From: Streptomyces sp. NBC_01232 | GTDB lineage: Bacteria; Actinomycetota; Actinomycetes; Streptomycetales; Streptomycetaceae | Reading direction: 5' to 3' | NCBI RefSeq assembly: GCF_035989885.1 | Contig: NZ_CP108518.1 | Span: 2,484,501-2,548,500, forward strand | DNA: 64,000 nucleotides | Shown: one piece after another, positions 55,102 through 64,000 of the stretch | Position numbering within the stretch: the stretch's first letter is position 1 | How the letters are laid out: the number at the start of each line of letters is the position of its first letter | Notes under the pieces: generated by a model | Databases searched by the model: none | What the model saw: the letters and a program-made list of their open reading frames with translations, nothing else | What the model was told of the DNA's origin: nothing | Position numbers and translations under genes: made by a program

Positions 55102-56490
55102 GTGGCGAACGACGCCAGCACCGTTTTCGACCTAGTGATCCTCGGCGGTGGCAGTGGCGGTTACGCCGCGGCGCTGCGCGCATCCCAGCTGGGTCTGGAC
55201 GTTGCCCTGATCGAGAAGAACAAGCTCGGCGGCACCTGCCTGCACAACGGCTGCATCCCCACGAAGGCTCTGCTGCACGCGGGCGAGATCGCGGACCAGG
55301 CTCGTGAAGCCGCCCAGTTCGGTGTCAAGACCTCTTTCGAGGGGATCGACATCGCGGGTGTCCACAAGTACAAGGACGAGGTCATCTCGGGCCTGTACAA
55401 GGGTCTGCAGGGCCTGGTCGCCTCCCGCAAGGTGACCTACATCGAGGGAGAGGGCCGCCTCTCCTCCCCGACTTCCGTCGACGTGAACGGCCGGAGCATC
55501 CAGGGCCGCCACATCCTGCTGGCGACCGGCTCCGTGCCGAAGTCGCTGCCGGGCCTGAACATCGACGGCAACCGCATCATCTCCTCGGACCACGCCCTGG
55601 TCCTGGACCGCGTCCCCGAGTCGGCGATCGTCCTGGGCGGCGGCGTCATCGGCGTCGAGTTCGCCTCGGCGTGGAAGTCCTTCGGCTCCGACATCACCGT
55701 CATCGAGGGCCTCAAGCACCTCGTGCCGGTCGAGGACGAGAACAGCTCGAAGCTGCTGGAGCGCGCGTTCCGCAAGCGCGGCATCAAGTTCAACCTGGGC
55801 ACCTTCTTCGACAAGGCCGAGTACACCGAGAACGGCGTCCGCGTGACGCTGGTCGACGGCAAGACCTTCGAGGCCGAGGTGCTGCTGGTGGCCGTGGGCC
55901 GCGGCCCCGTCTCGCAGGGTCTGGGCTACGAGGAGCAGGGCGTCGCGATGGACCGCGGCTACGTCCTGGTCGACGAGTACATGCAGACCAACGTGCCGAC
56001 CATCTCGGCCGTCGGTGACCTCGTCCCGACCCTCCAGCTCGCGCACGTCGGCTTCGCCGAGGGCATCCTGGTGGCGGAGCGTCTGGCCGGCCTCAAGGCC
56101 GTCCCGATCGACTACGACGGTGTCCCGCGCGTCACCTACTGCCACCCCGAGGTCGCTTCCGTCGGCATCACCGAGGCCAAGGCCAAGGAGATCTACGGCG
56201 CGGACAAGGTCGTGGCCCTGAAGTACAACCTGGCTGGCAACGGCAAGAGCAAGATCCTCAAGACCGCGGGCGAGATCAAGCTCGTCCAGGTCAAGGACGG
56301 TGCCGTGGTCGGCGTCCACATGGTCGGTGACCGGATGGGCGAGCAGGTCGGCGAGGCCCAGCTGATCTACAACTGGGAAGCTCTTCCGGCCGAGGTCGCG
56401 CAGCTCATCCACGCGCACCCGACCCAGAACGAAGCGATGGGCGAGGCCCACCTGGCCCTGGCCGGCAAGCCGCTTCACTCCCACGACTAA
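55102..56490 (+). CDS. lpdA: Dihydrolipoyl dehydrogenase (E3)
   Basis: A 462-residue flavoprotein that reoxidises dihydrolipoyl groups of the 2-oxoacid dehydrogenase complexes with NAD. Motifs: FAD-binding VILGGGSGGYAAALRA, redox-active C46 and C51 in GGTCLHNGCIPTKALL, NAD-binding VLGGGVIGVEFAS, and the C-terminal HAHPTQNEAMGE with the active-site His-Glu pair. The GTG at 55102 has GGAGG 8 nt upstream. It precedes sucB by 54 bp in the same operon. Confidence 0.97.
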   Translation: MANDASTVFDLVILGGGSGGYAAALRASQLGLDVALIEKNKLGGTCLHNGCIPTKALLHAGEIADQAREAAQFGVKTSFEGIDIAGVHKYKDEVISGLYKGLQGLVASRKVTYIEGEGRLSSPTSVDVNGRSIQGRHILLATGSVPKSLPGLNIDGNRIISSDHALVLDRVPESAIVLGGGVIGVEFASAWKSFGSDITVIEGLKHLVPVEDENSSKLLERAFRKRGIKFNLGTFFDKAEYTENGVRVTLVDGKTFEAEVLLVAVGRGPVSQGLGYEEQGVAMDRGYVLVDEYMQTNVPTISAVGDLVPTLQLAHVGFAEGILVAERLAGLKAVPIDYDGVPRVTYCHPEVASVGITEAKAKEIYGADKVVALKYNLAGNGKSKILKTAGEIKLVQVKDGAVVGVHMVGDRMGEQVGEAQLIYNWEALPAEVAQLIHAHPTQNEAMGEAHLALAGKPLHSHD

Positions 56491-56544
56491 TTCGTCACGG
56501 GCGCGACGACCACTTCCGCACTTTCGTTAGGAGCAACTGAAACC

Positions 56545-58332
56545 ATGTCGGTTTCCGTAACCCTTCCGGCGCTCGGTGAGAGCGTCACCGAGGGCACTGT
56601 CACCCGCTGGCTGAAGGCCGAGGGCGAGCGCGTCGAGGCCGACGAGCCGCTGCTCGAGGTCTCGACCGACAAGGTCGACACCGAGATCCCCTCCCCCGTG
56701 TCGGGCATCCTGGCCTCCATCAAGGTCGCCGAGGACGAGACCGTCGAGGTCGGCGCCGAGCTGGCCGTCATCGACGACGGCTCCGGCGCTCCGGCCGCTG
56801 CCGCGGCTCCCGCCGCCGAGCCGGCCGCCGCCCCGGCCGCCGAGGCCGCTCCGGCTCCGGTCGCCGAGGCCCCCGCGGCCCCGGCTCCCGCTGCCGAGGC
56901 TCCCGCTGCCGCTCCGGCCGCGTCGGGCACCGATGTCGTGCTCCCCGCGCTGGGCGAGTCCGTCACCGAGGGCACCGTCACCCGCTGGCTGAAGCAGGTC
57001 GGCGAGTCCATCGAGGCCGACGAACCGCTGCTCGAGGTCTCCACGGACAAGGTCGACACCGAGATCCCCGCGCCGGTCTCCGGCACCCTGCTGGAGATCC
57101 GGATCAACGAGGACGAGACCGCCGAGGTCGGCACCGTCCTGGCCGTCATCGGCGCCGCCGGTGCCGCCCCGGCCGCCCCGGCTCCGGCTGCCGCCCCGGC
57201 CCCCGCGGCCGCTCCGGCTCCCGCCGCCCCCGTCGCCGCCCCGGCTCCGGTCCAGGCCGCCGCCCCGGTCGCCGCTCCGGCTCCGGTCGCCCCGGCCGCT
57301 CCGGTCGCCGCCCCGGCTCCGGTCCAGGCCGCCGCCCCGGTGGCCGCTCCGGCTCCGGTCACCCCCGCTGCCCCGGCTCCGGCCGCCGCCCCGGCGTCCG
57401 CCGGTGACGAGGCCGCGTACGTGACCCCGCTGGTGCGCAAGCTCGCCTCGGAGTCCGGCGTCAACCTGTCCACGGTCTCGGGCACCGGTGTCGGTGGCCG
57501 TATCCGCAAGCAGGACGTCCTGGCCGCCGCCGAGGCCGCCAAGGCCGCTGCCGCCGCCCCGGCTCCGGCCGCCGCTCCGGCCGCGAAGGCTCCGGCCGCC
57601 GCGGTCTCCGAGCTGCGCGGTCAGACGGTCAAGATGACCCGCATGCGCAAGGTCATCGGCGACAACATGATGAAGGCCCTGCACTCGCAGGCTCAGCTCA
57701 GCTCCGTGGTCGAGGTGGACATCACCAAGATCATGAAGCTGCGCGAGAAGGCCAAGGGCGCGTTCCTGGCCCGTGAGGGCGTCAAGCTCTCGCCGATGCC
57801 GTTCTTCGTCAAGGCCGCGGCCCAGGCGCTGAAGGCCCACGCGGTCGTCAACGCCCGGATCAACGAGGACGAGGGCACCATCACCTACTTCGACTCGGAG
57901 AACATCGGCATCGCCGTGGACTCCGAGAAGGGCCTGATGACCCCGGTCATCAAGGGTGCCGGTGACCTCAACCTGGCGGGCATCTCCAAGGCGACCGCCG
58001 ACCTGGCCGCCAAGGTCCGCGGCAACAAGATCACGCCGGACGAGCTGTCGGGCGCGACCTTCACCATCAGCAACACCGGCTCGCGCGGTGCGCTGTTCGA
58101 CACGGTCATCGTGCCCCCGAACCAGGTCGCCATCCTGGGCATCGGTGCCACGGTGAAGCGCCCGGTGGTCCTGGAGACCGCCGAGGGCACCGTCATCGGC
58201 GCCCGCGACATGACGTACCTGACCCTGTCCTACGACCACCGCCTGGTGGACGGCGCGGACGCGGCCCGGTACCTCTCGGCCGTCAAGGCGATCCTCGAGG
58301 CCGGCGAGTTCGAGGTCGAACTCGGCCTGTAG
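56545..58332 (+). CDS. sucB: Dihydrolipoamide acyltransferase E2 (2-oxoglutarate dehydrogenase type), two lipoyl domains
   Basis: A 595-residue E2 protein. Two almost identical lipoyl domains have lipoylated lysines K43 and K169 ([10 protein letters not shown]), each followed by an Ala/Pro/Glu linker that is itself repetitive (57160-57400). Then come the E3-binding domain ([20 protein letters not shown]), another linker, and the catalytic domain with H565 and D569 in [10 protein letters not shown]. Actinobacteria often use this protein in the pyruvate dehydrogenase or a mixed PDH-ODH complex because OdhA carries its own succinyltransferase domain; sucB is the usual name, but pyruvate as substrate is possible. 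Confidence 0.94.
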   Translation: MSVSVTLPALGESVTEGTVTRWLKAEGERVEADEPLLEVSTDKVDTEIPSPVSGILASIKVAEDETVEVGAELAVIDDGSGAPAAAAAPAAEPAAAPAAEAAPAPVAEAPAAPAPAAEAPAAAPAASGTDVVLPALGESVTEGTVTRWLKQVGESIEADEPLLEVSTDKVDTEIPAPVSGTLLEIRINEDETAEVGTVLAVIGAAGAAPAAPAPAAAPAPAAAPAPAAPVAAPAPVQAAAPVAAPAPVAPAAPVAAPAPVQAAAPVAAPAPVTPAAPAPAAAPASAGDEAAYVTPLVRKLASESGVNLSTVSGTGVGGRIRKQDVLAAAEAAKAAAAAPAPAAAPAAKAPAAAVSELRGQTVKMTRMRKVIGDNMMKALHSQAQLSSVVEVDITKIMKLREKAKGAFLAREGVKLSPMPFFVKAAAQALKAHAVVNARINEDEGTITYFDSENIGIAVDSEKGLMTPVIKGAGDLNLAGISKATADLAAKVRGNKITPDELSGATFTISNTGSRGALFDTVIVPPNQVAILGIGATVKRPVVLETAEGTVIGARDMTYLTLSYDHRLVDGADAARYLSAVKAILEAGEFEVELGL

Positions 58333-58362
58333 GGCTCACGCCCCCGCGGCAGCCACTCGATA

Positions 58363-58402
58363 CGGCGCCCTCGCCCGGAACACCCTCCGGGCGGGGGCGC
58401 CG
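58363..58402 (+). terminator. Hairpin terminator after sucB
   Basis: A 17-bp stem with one G-U pair (58363-58379 with 58386-58402, 6-nt loop) starts 30 bp past the sucB stop and separates it from the lipase-caspase operon. Confidence 0.82.
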
Positions 58403-58447
58403 TCGTCATACGCTGACTGGTCCAGCAACGAGTCGGCGGGGGCACGC

Positions 58448-59851
58448 ATGTCACGCGCACGGGTGAACGATCTTGTAGTGGTACTGCCGGGCATCATGGG
58501 CAGCCGACTGGCGAACGCCGACGGCAAACCGGTCTGGGACCTGTCCGGCGGCGCCCTGGCGCGAGCACTGCGGACCGTCGGCGGCTCGGTGAAGGGGCTG
58601 CGCCTCCCGAGGGACATCGGAAACGACCACCCCGGCGACGGGGTCGTCCCCATCGGCGTCATGCCCGACGTGCACGCCCTCCCCGGACTCTGGCAGCCGG
58701 TCGACGGCTACACGGACCTGCTGGGCTGGCTGGAGCGGTCCTTCACGCTCACGCGCGGGGAGAACCTGGTCCCCTTCGCGTACGACTGGCGTTTGTCCTG
58801 CCGCTACAACGCGGAGCGGCTCAAGGAGGTCGTCGACCGCGCCCTGGAGCGCTGGCAGGACTCGGCGGCCGAGCGCCGGGACGCCCGCGTCGTCTTCATC
58901 TGCCATTCCATGGGCGGGCTGATCGCCCGCCAGTACGTGGAGCTGCTCGGCGGACACGAGACCACCCGCCGTCTGATCACCCTGGGCACCCCGCACCGCG
59001 GCTCGCTGGACGCCCTGGCCCACCTGGTGAACGGCCTCCGCAAGGGGTGGGGCCCGCTCGGCGTCGACCTCAGCGCCTTCGCCCGCAGCCTGCCCTCCCT
59101 GCACCAGCTGGCCCCCGACTACGCGTGCGTCACGGCTCCCGGAGGTCTCGTGTACGCCCGTGAGCTGACCGGTCTGCCGGGCGTCGACCCCGGGCTGCTG
59201 GCGGACGCGGCACTCTTCCACGCGGACCTGCGCCGCGCGGCGGCCGGCCGGCCCGAGCCGACCCCGCTGCACGCCATCACCGGTATCCGCCAGCCGACGC
59301 TCACCACGGCGGAGCTCTCCGGCGACGCCCTGACCCCGCTGTGGGACATCGACAGTGTCTACGAGCACGGTGACGGCACGGTCCCCCGCCTCTCGGCCCG
59401 CCCCGCGAACGCCGACAACACGGACTACGCCGTGCCCGAGGCCCACACCCCGTGCGAGCAGCACGGCTCCCTGCAGAACAACAGGGGCGTACGGGACGCC
59501 CTGTGCGGCCTGCTCGGCCACGAACGGCCGTTCCACCGGGGCGGGGAGGACGGCGACATCACGCTGGGCGTCCTGGCCCCCTCGCTGCCGGCCCCGGGCG
59601 ATCCGTACGAGGTCACGGTCACGGTCCCGCCGGAGGTCCCCGACCACGACGCACTCCACCTCACGGCGGAACTCCGCCCGGCCGACGGCACCGCGCCGCT
59701 CTCCCGCACGGTGCGCCCCCTGGGCGAGGGCCGCTACACCGTGGCCTTCCCGGCCCCGGAGCCGGGCGCGTACCGGCTGGCCGTACGGGTGACCGCGCGC
59801 GCGGAGACGACCGTGACGGCGCTGACGGTGGTGGGGGAAGCCGGTGAGTGA
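58448..59851 (+). CDS. LCAT-like alpha/beta-hydrolase lipase/acyltransferase, apparently cytosolic
   Basis: A 467-residue enzyme of the lecithin:cholesterol-acyltransferase-like family. The oxyanion segment VVVLPGIMGSRL opens the fold; the catalytic triad is S154 (CHSMGG), D309 (EHGDGTVPR) and H339 (EQHGSLQNN). Residues 375-467 form a beta-sandwich-like extension with an internal repeat-like pattern. There is no signal peptide or lipobox, unlike secreted lipases, so it would act on the cell's own lipids. It overlaps the caspase-NTPase gene by 8 bp, implying co-translation. Substrate unknown. Confidence 0.9.
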   Translation: MSRARVNDLVVVLPGIMGSRLANADGKPVWDLSGGALARALRTVGGSVKGLRLPRDIGNDHPGDGVVPIGVMPDVHALPGLWQPVDGYTDLLGWLERSFTLTRGENLVPFAYDWRLSCRYNAERLKEVVDRALERWQDSAAERRDARVVFICHSMGGLIARQYVELLGGHETTRRLITLGTPHRGSLDALAHLVNGLRKGWGPLGVDLSAFARSLPSLHQLAPDYACVTAPGGLVYARELTGLPGVDPGLLADAALFHADLRRAAAGRPEPTPLHAITGIRQPTLTTAELSGDALTPLWDIDSVYEHGDGTVPRLSARPANADNTDYAVPEAHTPCEQHGSLQNNRGVRDALCGLLGHERPFHRGGEDGDITLGVLAPSLPAPGDPYEVTVTVPPEVPDHDALHLTAELRPADGTAPLSRTVRPLGEGRYTVAFPAPEPGAYRLAVRVTARAETTVTALTVVGEAGE

Positions 59852-62800
59852 GGCATCCGAGGGCATCCGGGGCACGGCCCTGGGGGTCGTGGTCGAGCGG
59901 TACGAGAAGCCGAGGTTCCGGCGGCTGACCGGGGCGACCGAGCAGATGCGGGAGCTGTGCGAGCTGCTGGAGGGGCACGGGTACACGGCGACGGTGCTGG
60001 CCGATCCGCAGTGGAACGCGATCGGTGCGCCCGTCCGGGAGTGGGCGGTGGACTGGGGGCGGGGCGGCCGCAACGGACCCGCCGTCGTGATGTGGTCCGG
60101 GCACGGCGTGCTGGACGACGGGGAGCTGCGGCTGGCGCTGTGCGACACCGAGAACGCCGAGTACGAGGGCGAGACGTTCTCGGCAACGGAGCTCACCGCG
60201 GCCGCCCTGCTCGGCAGGGCGGACCAGGTCTTACTCCTCATCGACACGTGCCATGCCGGCGCGGGCGTCTGGGAGTCCCTGCAGAAGGCCCTGAACAAGC
60301 TGTCGGCGAAGAACCTCCCCCCGGGCAGGTCCGCCTGGCTCGGAGTGATCGCCAGCTGCCGCCCCCAGGAGGAGGCGGAGGCCGCCGGCATCCTCCTCGA
60401 TTCCTTCGGCCGCCTGCTGCGCGACGGGCCGCAGACGGATGCGTACCGCCACGAGTGGAGCCGCCGCAACGAGCAGATCAGCGGGAGCACGGTCATCAAG
60501 ACCCTGCTCACGCAGTGGCCCGAGGAGGTCGGCCACCGTCCGCTCGAGGCCATGACCGGCCGGGACCTCCCGATGTTCGCCAATCCGCTCCGCAGGGCCG
60601 CTCCGGAGCCGGAGCTGGTGGAGCACCTGGTCCAGGCGGCTCGCGGAGCCGCCCGGACCGACGAGGGGTGGTTCTTCAGCGGCCGGCGCCGGGTGCTCGG
60701 GGACATCGTGGAGTGGATGGGCACGGGGCAGCCCGGCCTGTTCCTGGTGACGGGGAGCGCCGGCAGCGGTAAATCGGCCGTCCTCGGGCGGATCGCCACG
60801 CTGTCCGACCGGGAACACCGGGCGAGCATCGTGGCGCACAGGCCGCTCACGAAGGAAGATCCGGACCCGGGTGAGGGGTCGGTGCACGTCTCGCTGCACC
60901 TGCGGGGCTTCACGGTGCAGCACCTGGCCGAGGCCATCGCCCGCCGGCTGAACGTGGACCCTCCGCAGACCCCCGCCGCCCTGATCGACGAGGTGGAACG
61001 GGGCTGGCCCGGCGCCCCAGCGCACCTGGTGCTGGTCCTGGACGGCCTGGACGAGGCGGCCCCGGAGCAGGACTTCGCGATCATCGAACAGCTCCTGGCG
61101 CCCCTGAGCCGGCTGGCGTGCGTACTGCTGGGCTCCCGGGGACGGTCCTTCCGGCCGCAGGGGGATCTCCGGGAACCGCTGGACCAAGTGGTGAACCGCC
61201 TCGTCGACGCCCGGGCCCGGACGACCGACCTGGACGACGAGGCCGGGACGGAGCGCGACATCGAGGAGTACTGCCGACGACGGCTGGCCCGCGAGCTGCC
61301 GCCCGGGGACGCCGCGACCGTCGCGTCGGGCATCGCACAGCGAGCGGCTCCTCATGACGGCAGCTTCCTCTTCGCCAGGATGGCGACGGACTCGGTGATC
61401 AGGCATCTCAGCTCATCGGGCAACGAGGACCGGAATTGGGAGGCGGCCATTCCGTTGTCCATCAGCGCCGCCTTCACGGAGGACCTCAGGAGCGGGCCGC
61501 AACGGAAGCGGGACGGCGAACTCCTGCCGTCCGCAGCCGAGGACCTCCTGATGGCGCTCGCGTGGAGCGTCGGGAACGGCATGCCGGCGCAGGGCGTCTG
61601 GGAGGCGGCGGCCTCCGCGCTCGGCCCGGACGGGGTCACGTACGGTCCGGAGGACGTGGACTGGCTGCTCAACACCTACGGCCGGTACGTCGTGGAGGAC
61701 AGCGACGGCGTGCAGGCGGTCTACCGGTTGTACCACCGGGAGTTCGTGGCCCACCTTCGGATGCGGGGTGAGCCGTCGGATCCCGCGTATCGCGTGGCTC
61801 GTGCGCTGGTCGATCTTCTGAGGGCGCAGTCCGAGGGCACCACGGTGCTCGAGAACGCAAACCCCTACCTGTGCAGGACATTGTCCGCCCATGCGGCCGA
61901 AGCCGGGAACGAGGGAGTGATCCTGATCCGCGAGCTCGTCGACGTCGCGGGTGAGGCGTTCCAGCCCGATCTCGCTGATGCGCTCAGGGGGGTGGCCGTC
62001 ATGCTGAGCAGCGCCGGCCGACGGGAGGAGGCCCTGGCATCGTCACAGGAAGCCGCCGACCTCTACCGCACCCTCGCCCAAGCCAGCCCCGCCGCCCACC
62101 TCCCCGACCTCGCCGGCTCCCTCAACAACCTCGCCGTCCACCAGGCCGAGACCGGGGACCGGAACGGCGCACTCACCACCATCACCGAAGCCGTCACCAT
62201 CCGCCGCTCCCTCGCCCAAGCCAGCCCCGCCGCCTACCTCCCCAACCTCGCCATGTCCCTCACCAACCTCGCCACCCAACAGGCCGAGACCGGGGACCGG
62301 AACGGCGCACTCACCACCATCACCGAAGCCACCGACCTCTACCGCACCCTCGCCCAAGCCAGCCCCGCCGCCCACCTCCCCCACCTCGCCATGTCCCTCA
62401 ACAACCTCGCCAACCGCCAAGCCGAGACCGGGGACCGGAACGGCGCACTTACCACCATCACCGAAGCCACCGACCTCTACCGCACCCTCGCCCAAGCCAG
62501 CCCCGCCGCCCAGCTCCCCCACCTCGCCAGCTCCCTCAACAACCTCGCCAACCACCAGGCTGCGGCCGGGGACCGGAACGGCGCACTCACCACCATCACC
62601 GAAGCCACCAACCTCTACCGCACCCTCGCCCAAGCCAGCCCCGCCGCCCACCTCCCCAACCTCGCCATGGCCCTCAACAACCTCGCCACCCAACAGGCCG
62701 CGGCCGGGGACCGGAACGGCGCACTCACCACCATCACCGAAGCCACCGACCTCTACCGCACCCTCGCCCAAGCCAGCCCCGCCGCCTACCTCCCCGACCT

Positions 62801-64000
62801 CGCCGGCTCCCTCAACAACCTCGCCAACCACCAGGCTGCGGCCGGGGACCGGAACGGCGCACTCACCACCATCACCGAAGCCACCGACCTCTACCGCACC
62901 CTCGCCCAAGCCAGCCCCGCCGCCTACCTCGCCAACCTCGCCATGTCCCTCACCAACCTCGCCGTCCACCAGGCCGCGGCCGGGGACCGGAACGGCGCAC
63001 TCACCACCATCACCGAAGCCACCGACCTCTACCGCGCCCTCGCCCAAGCCAGCCCCGCCGCCCACCTCCCCAACCTCGCCATGTCCCTCAACAACCTCGC
63101 CAACCACCAGGCCGAGACCGGGGACCGGAACGGCGCACTCACCACCATCACGGAAGCCGTCACCATCCGCCGCTCCCTCGCCCAAGCCAGCCCCGCCGCC
63201 CACCTCCCCCACCTCGCCCTGTCCCTCAACAACCTCGCCAACCACCAGGCCGAGACCGGAGAGCGGAACGGCGCACTCACCACCATCACCGAAGCCGTCA
63301 CCATCTGCCGGGCCCTCGCCCAAGCCAGCCCCGCTGCCCACCTCCCCGACCTCGCCATGTCCCTCAACAACCTCGCCAACCGCCAAGCCGAGGCCGGGGA
63401 CCGGAACGGCGCACTCACCACCATCACCGAAGCCACCAACCTCTACCGCACCCTCGCCCAAGCCAGCCCCGCCGCCCACCTCCCCGACCTCGCCGGTTCC
63501 CTCAACAACCTCGCCAACTACCAGGCCGAGGCGGGGGACCGGAACGGCGCGCTGACCACCATCACCGAAGCCACCGGCCTCTACCGGGCCCTCGCCCAAG
63601 CCAGCCCCGCCGCCCACCTCCCCAACCTCGCCATGTCCCTCAACAACCTCGCCAACCACCAGGCCGAGGCCGGGGACCGGAACGGCGCACTCACCACCAT
63701 CACCGAAGCCACCAACCTCTACCGCACCCTCGCCCAAGCCAGCCCCGCCGCCCACCTCCCCAACCTCGCCACCTGCCTCACCAACCTCGCCGGTCTTGCC
63801 CCTGCTCACGACGCCGTTGCCGCCTATTCCGCCGCAGAAGAGCTACTTTCCGCGCATCCGCAAGCTTCCCGGCACCTCGCCGTCCAACGCGCAGGCCTGG
63901 AGCTCGCGAGCATCGATGCAGAACTCGGCATCCGCAGCCTCATAGCCCTGGCGGCAGCGCCGCAGGTCTCCGGAACAACCGATCCGGCAGCCTTCTCAGC
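59844..64000 (+). CDS. Caspase-like protease fused to NACHT/STAND NTPase and TPR repeats (3' end outside window)
   Basis: The frame runs without a stop from the GTG at 59844 (GGGGGA 6 nt upstream) to the window end, at least 1385 residues. Residues 1-260 are a clan CD caspase/metacaspase-like domain with H87 (WSGHG) and C136 (IDTCHAG). Residues 285-480 are a P-loop NTPase with Walker A TGSAGSGKS (304-311) and Walker B VLVLDGLDEA (D400, D403, E404), of STAND/NACHT character. A helical region follows, then from about residue 730 TPR-like repeats of 46 residues (13 copies), then a non-repeat tail. The design is that of a sensor-controlled protease: the TPRs sense, the NTPase oligomerises, the protease acts. 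It could activate the co-encoded lipase by cleavage. Confidence 0.88.
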   Translation, partial: MSEASEGIRGTALGVVVERYEKPRFRRLTGATEQMRELCELLEGHGYTATVLADPQWNAIGAPVREWAVDWGRGGRNGPAVVMWSGHGVLDDGELRLALCDTENAEYEGETFSATELTAAALLGRADQVLLLIDTCHAGAGVWESLQKALNKLSAKNLPPGRSAWLGVIASCRPQEEAEAAGILLDSFGRLLRDGPQTDAYRHEWSRRNEQISGSTVIKTLLTQWPEEVGHRPLEAMTGRDLPMFANPLRRAAPEPELVEHLVQAARGAARTDEGWFFSGRRRVLGDIVEWMGTGQPGLFLVTGSAGSGKSAVLGRIATLSDREHRASIVAHRPLTKEDPDPGEGSVHVSLHLRGFTVQHLAEAIARRLNVDPPQTPAALIDEVERGWPGAPAHLVLVLDGLDEAAPEQDFAIIEQLLAPLSRLACVLLGSRGRSFRPQGDLREPLDQVVNRLVDARARTTDLDDEAGTERDIEEYCRRRLARELPPGDAATVASGIAQRAAPHDGSFLFARMATDSVIRHLSSSGNEDRNWEAAIPLSISAAFTEDLRSGPQRKRDGELLPSAAEDLLMALAWSVGNGMPAQGVWEAAASALGPDGVTYGPEDVDWLLNTYGRYVVEDSDGVQAVYRLYHREFVAHLRMRGEPSDPAYRVARALVDLLRAQSEGTTVLENANPYLCRTLSAHAAEAGNEGVILIRELVDVAGEAFQPDLADALRGVAVMLSSAGRREEALASSQEAADLYRTLAQASPAAHLPDLAGSLNNLAVHQAETGDRNGALTTITEAVTIRRSLAQASPAAYLPNLAMSLTNLATQQAETGDRNGALTTITEATDLYRTLAQASPAAHLPHLAMSLNNLANRQAETGDRNGALTTITEATDLYRTLAQASPAAQLPHLASSLNNLANHQAAAGDRNGALTTITEATNLYRTLAQASPAAHLPNLAMALNNLATQQAAAGDRNGALTTITEATDLYRTLAQASPAAYLPDLAGSLNNLANHQAAAGDRNGALTTITEATDLYRTLAQASPAAYLANLAMSLTNLAVHQAAAGDRNGALTTITEATDLYRALAQASPAAHLPNLAMSLNNLANHQAETGDRNGALTTITEAVTIRRSLAQASPAAHLPHLALSLNNLANHQAETGERNGALTTITEAVTICRALAQASPAAHLPDLAMSLNNLANRQAEAGDRNGALTTITEATNLYRTLAQASPAAHLPDLAGSLNNLANYQAEAGDRNGALTTITEATGLYRALAQASPAAHLPNLAMSLNNLANHQAEAGDRNGALTTITEATNLYRTLAQASPAAHLPNLATCLTNLAGLAPAHDAVAAYSAAEELLSAHPQASRHLAVQRAGLELASIDAELGIRSLIALAAAPQVSGTTDPAAFS
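62073..63866 (+). repeat. Tandem array of 13 near-identical 138-bp (46-codon) TPR repeats
   Basis: The motif CTCGCCCAAGCCAGCCCC recurs at 62073, 62211, 62349, 62487, 62625, 62763, 62901, 63039, 63177, 63315, 63453, 63591 and 63729, always 138 bp apart. Each unit encodes LAQASPAA(H/Y)L, N(N/T)LA and GDRNGALTTITEA. Differences between units are few and concentrated at the tail of each unit, where two types alternate: EAVTIRRS-like and EATDLYRT-like. The last unit diverges after LAQASPAAHLPNLA. Confidence 0.95.

Noticed and set aside
57160..57400. Short Ala/Pro-coding repeats in sucB as a possible recombination hotspot or separate element
   Set aside because: They are the normal flexible linkers of E2 proteins with lipoyl domains.
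62043..63809. Long minus-strand frame of 588 codons with a repeated Gly/Glu/Val pattern
   Set aside because: It is the exact antisense of the TPR array; the 138-bp period carries the same open frame through every copy. No ribosome site and a low-complexity product.
62073..63866. CRISPR-like regular repeats
   Set aside because: The repeats are 138 bp without unique spacers and lie in frame within a long coding sequence.

Overview
The window comes from a high-G+C actinobacterium and is almost certainly a Streptomyces-type chromosome core. The evidence is the very G/C-rich third codon positions, frequent GTG starts, many 4-base ATGA/GTGA gene overlaps, a DUF3043 protein next to a PspA module, and the cytochrome bcc-aa3 gene block with its usual neighbours. 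I see no tRNA, rRNA, CRISPR array, insertion sequence or phage gene. Nearly all long ORFs opposite real genes are GC-frame shadows.

Layout. 1-13 kb: 3' end of a long-chain acyl-CoA synthetase, a Tat-exported cholesterol oxidase, a PimB-type mannosyltransferase, a lipoprotein metallopeptidase, two tandem NlpC/P60 wall hydrolases, a NYN-domain protein, a rhomboid protease coupled to an AsnC-type effector domain, and a SufS-like cysteine desulfurase behind a SAM-IV riboswitch. 13.4-24 kb: trpD, then the respiratory supercomplex genes in two minus-strand operons, ctaE-qcrC-qcrA-qcrB and ctaC-ctaD-ctaF, with an L,D-transpeptidase and a degenerate receiver protein between them. 24-31 kb: a cysteine desulfurase-TusA fusion, adenosine kinase, the Fe-S carrier erpA and quinolinate synthase nadA, so sulfur mobilisation, an Fe-S carrier and an Fe-S client lie together. 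31-38 kb: an RND-type efflux permease, a NarL-type response regulator without an adjacent kinase, cobS, a membrane protein, and pspA with its PspAA partner. 38-46 kb: DUF3043, a methyltransferase that appears to start at CTG, cobU fused to a metallo-beta-lactamase-like domain, cobT, an MprF-like aminoacyl-lipid synthase coupled to a rhomboid-like protein, and a histidine kinase without an adjacent regulator.

46-53 kb is a five-gene minus-strand operon. It encodes an Agd3-like (CE18-type) deacetylase, a PelF-type glycosyltransferase, a polytopic membrane protein, a Spherulin-4 (GH135-like) protein and a GH114 endo-alpha-1,4-polygalactosaminidase. Together these resemble the enzymes that make and trim the fungal cell-surface polymer galactosaminogalactan and bacterial Pel, and I propose the locus makes a cationic galactosaminan.

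53-58.4 kb holds pepA, lpdA and sucB (two lipoyl domains). From 58.4 kb to the edge lies a two-gene operon: a cytosolic LCAT-like lipase overlapping a caspase-NTPase-TPR protein whose 3' part is 13 nearly identical 138-bp repeats. I read this as a candidate immune or self-killing module in which a caspase-like STAND protein may control a lipase. The last gene is cut by the window end.
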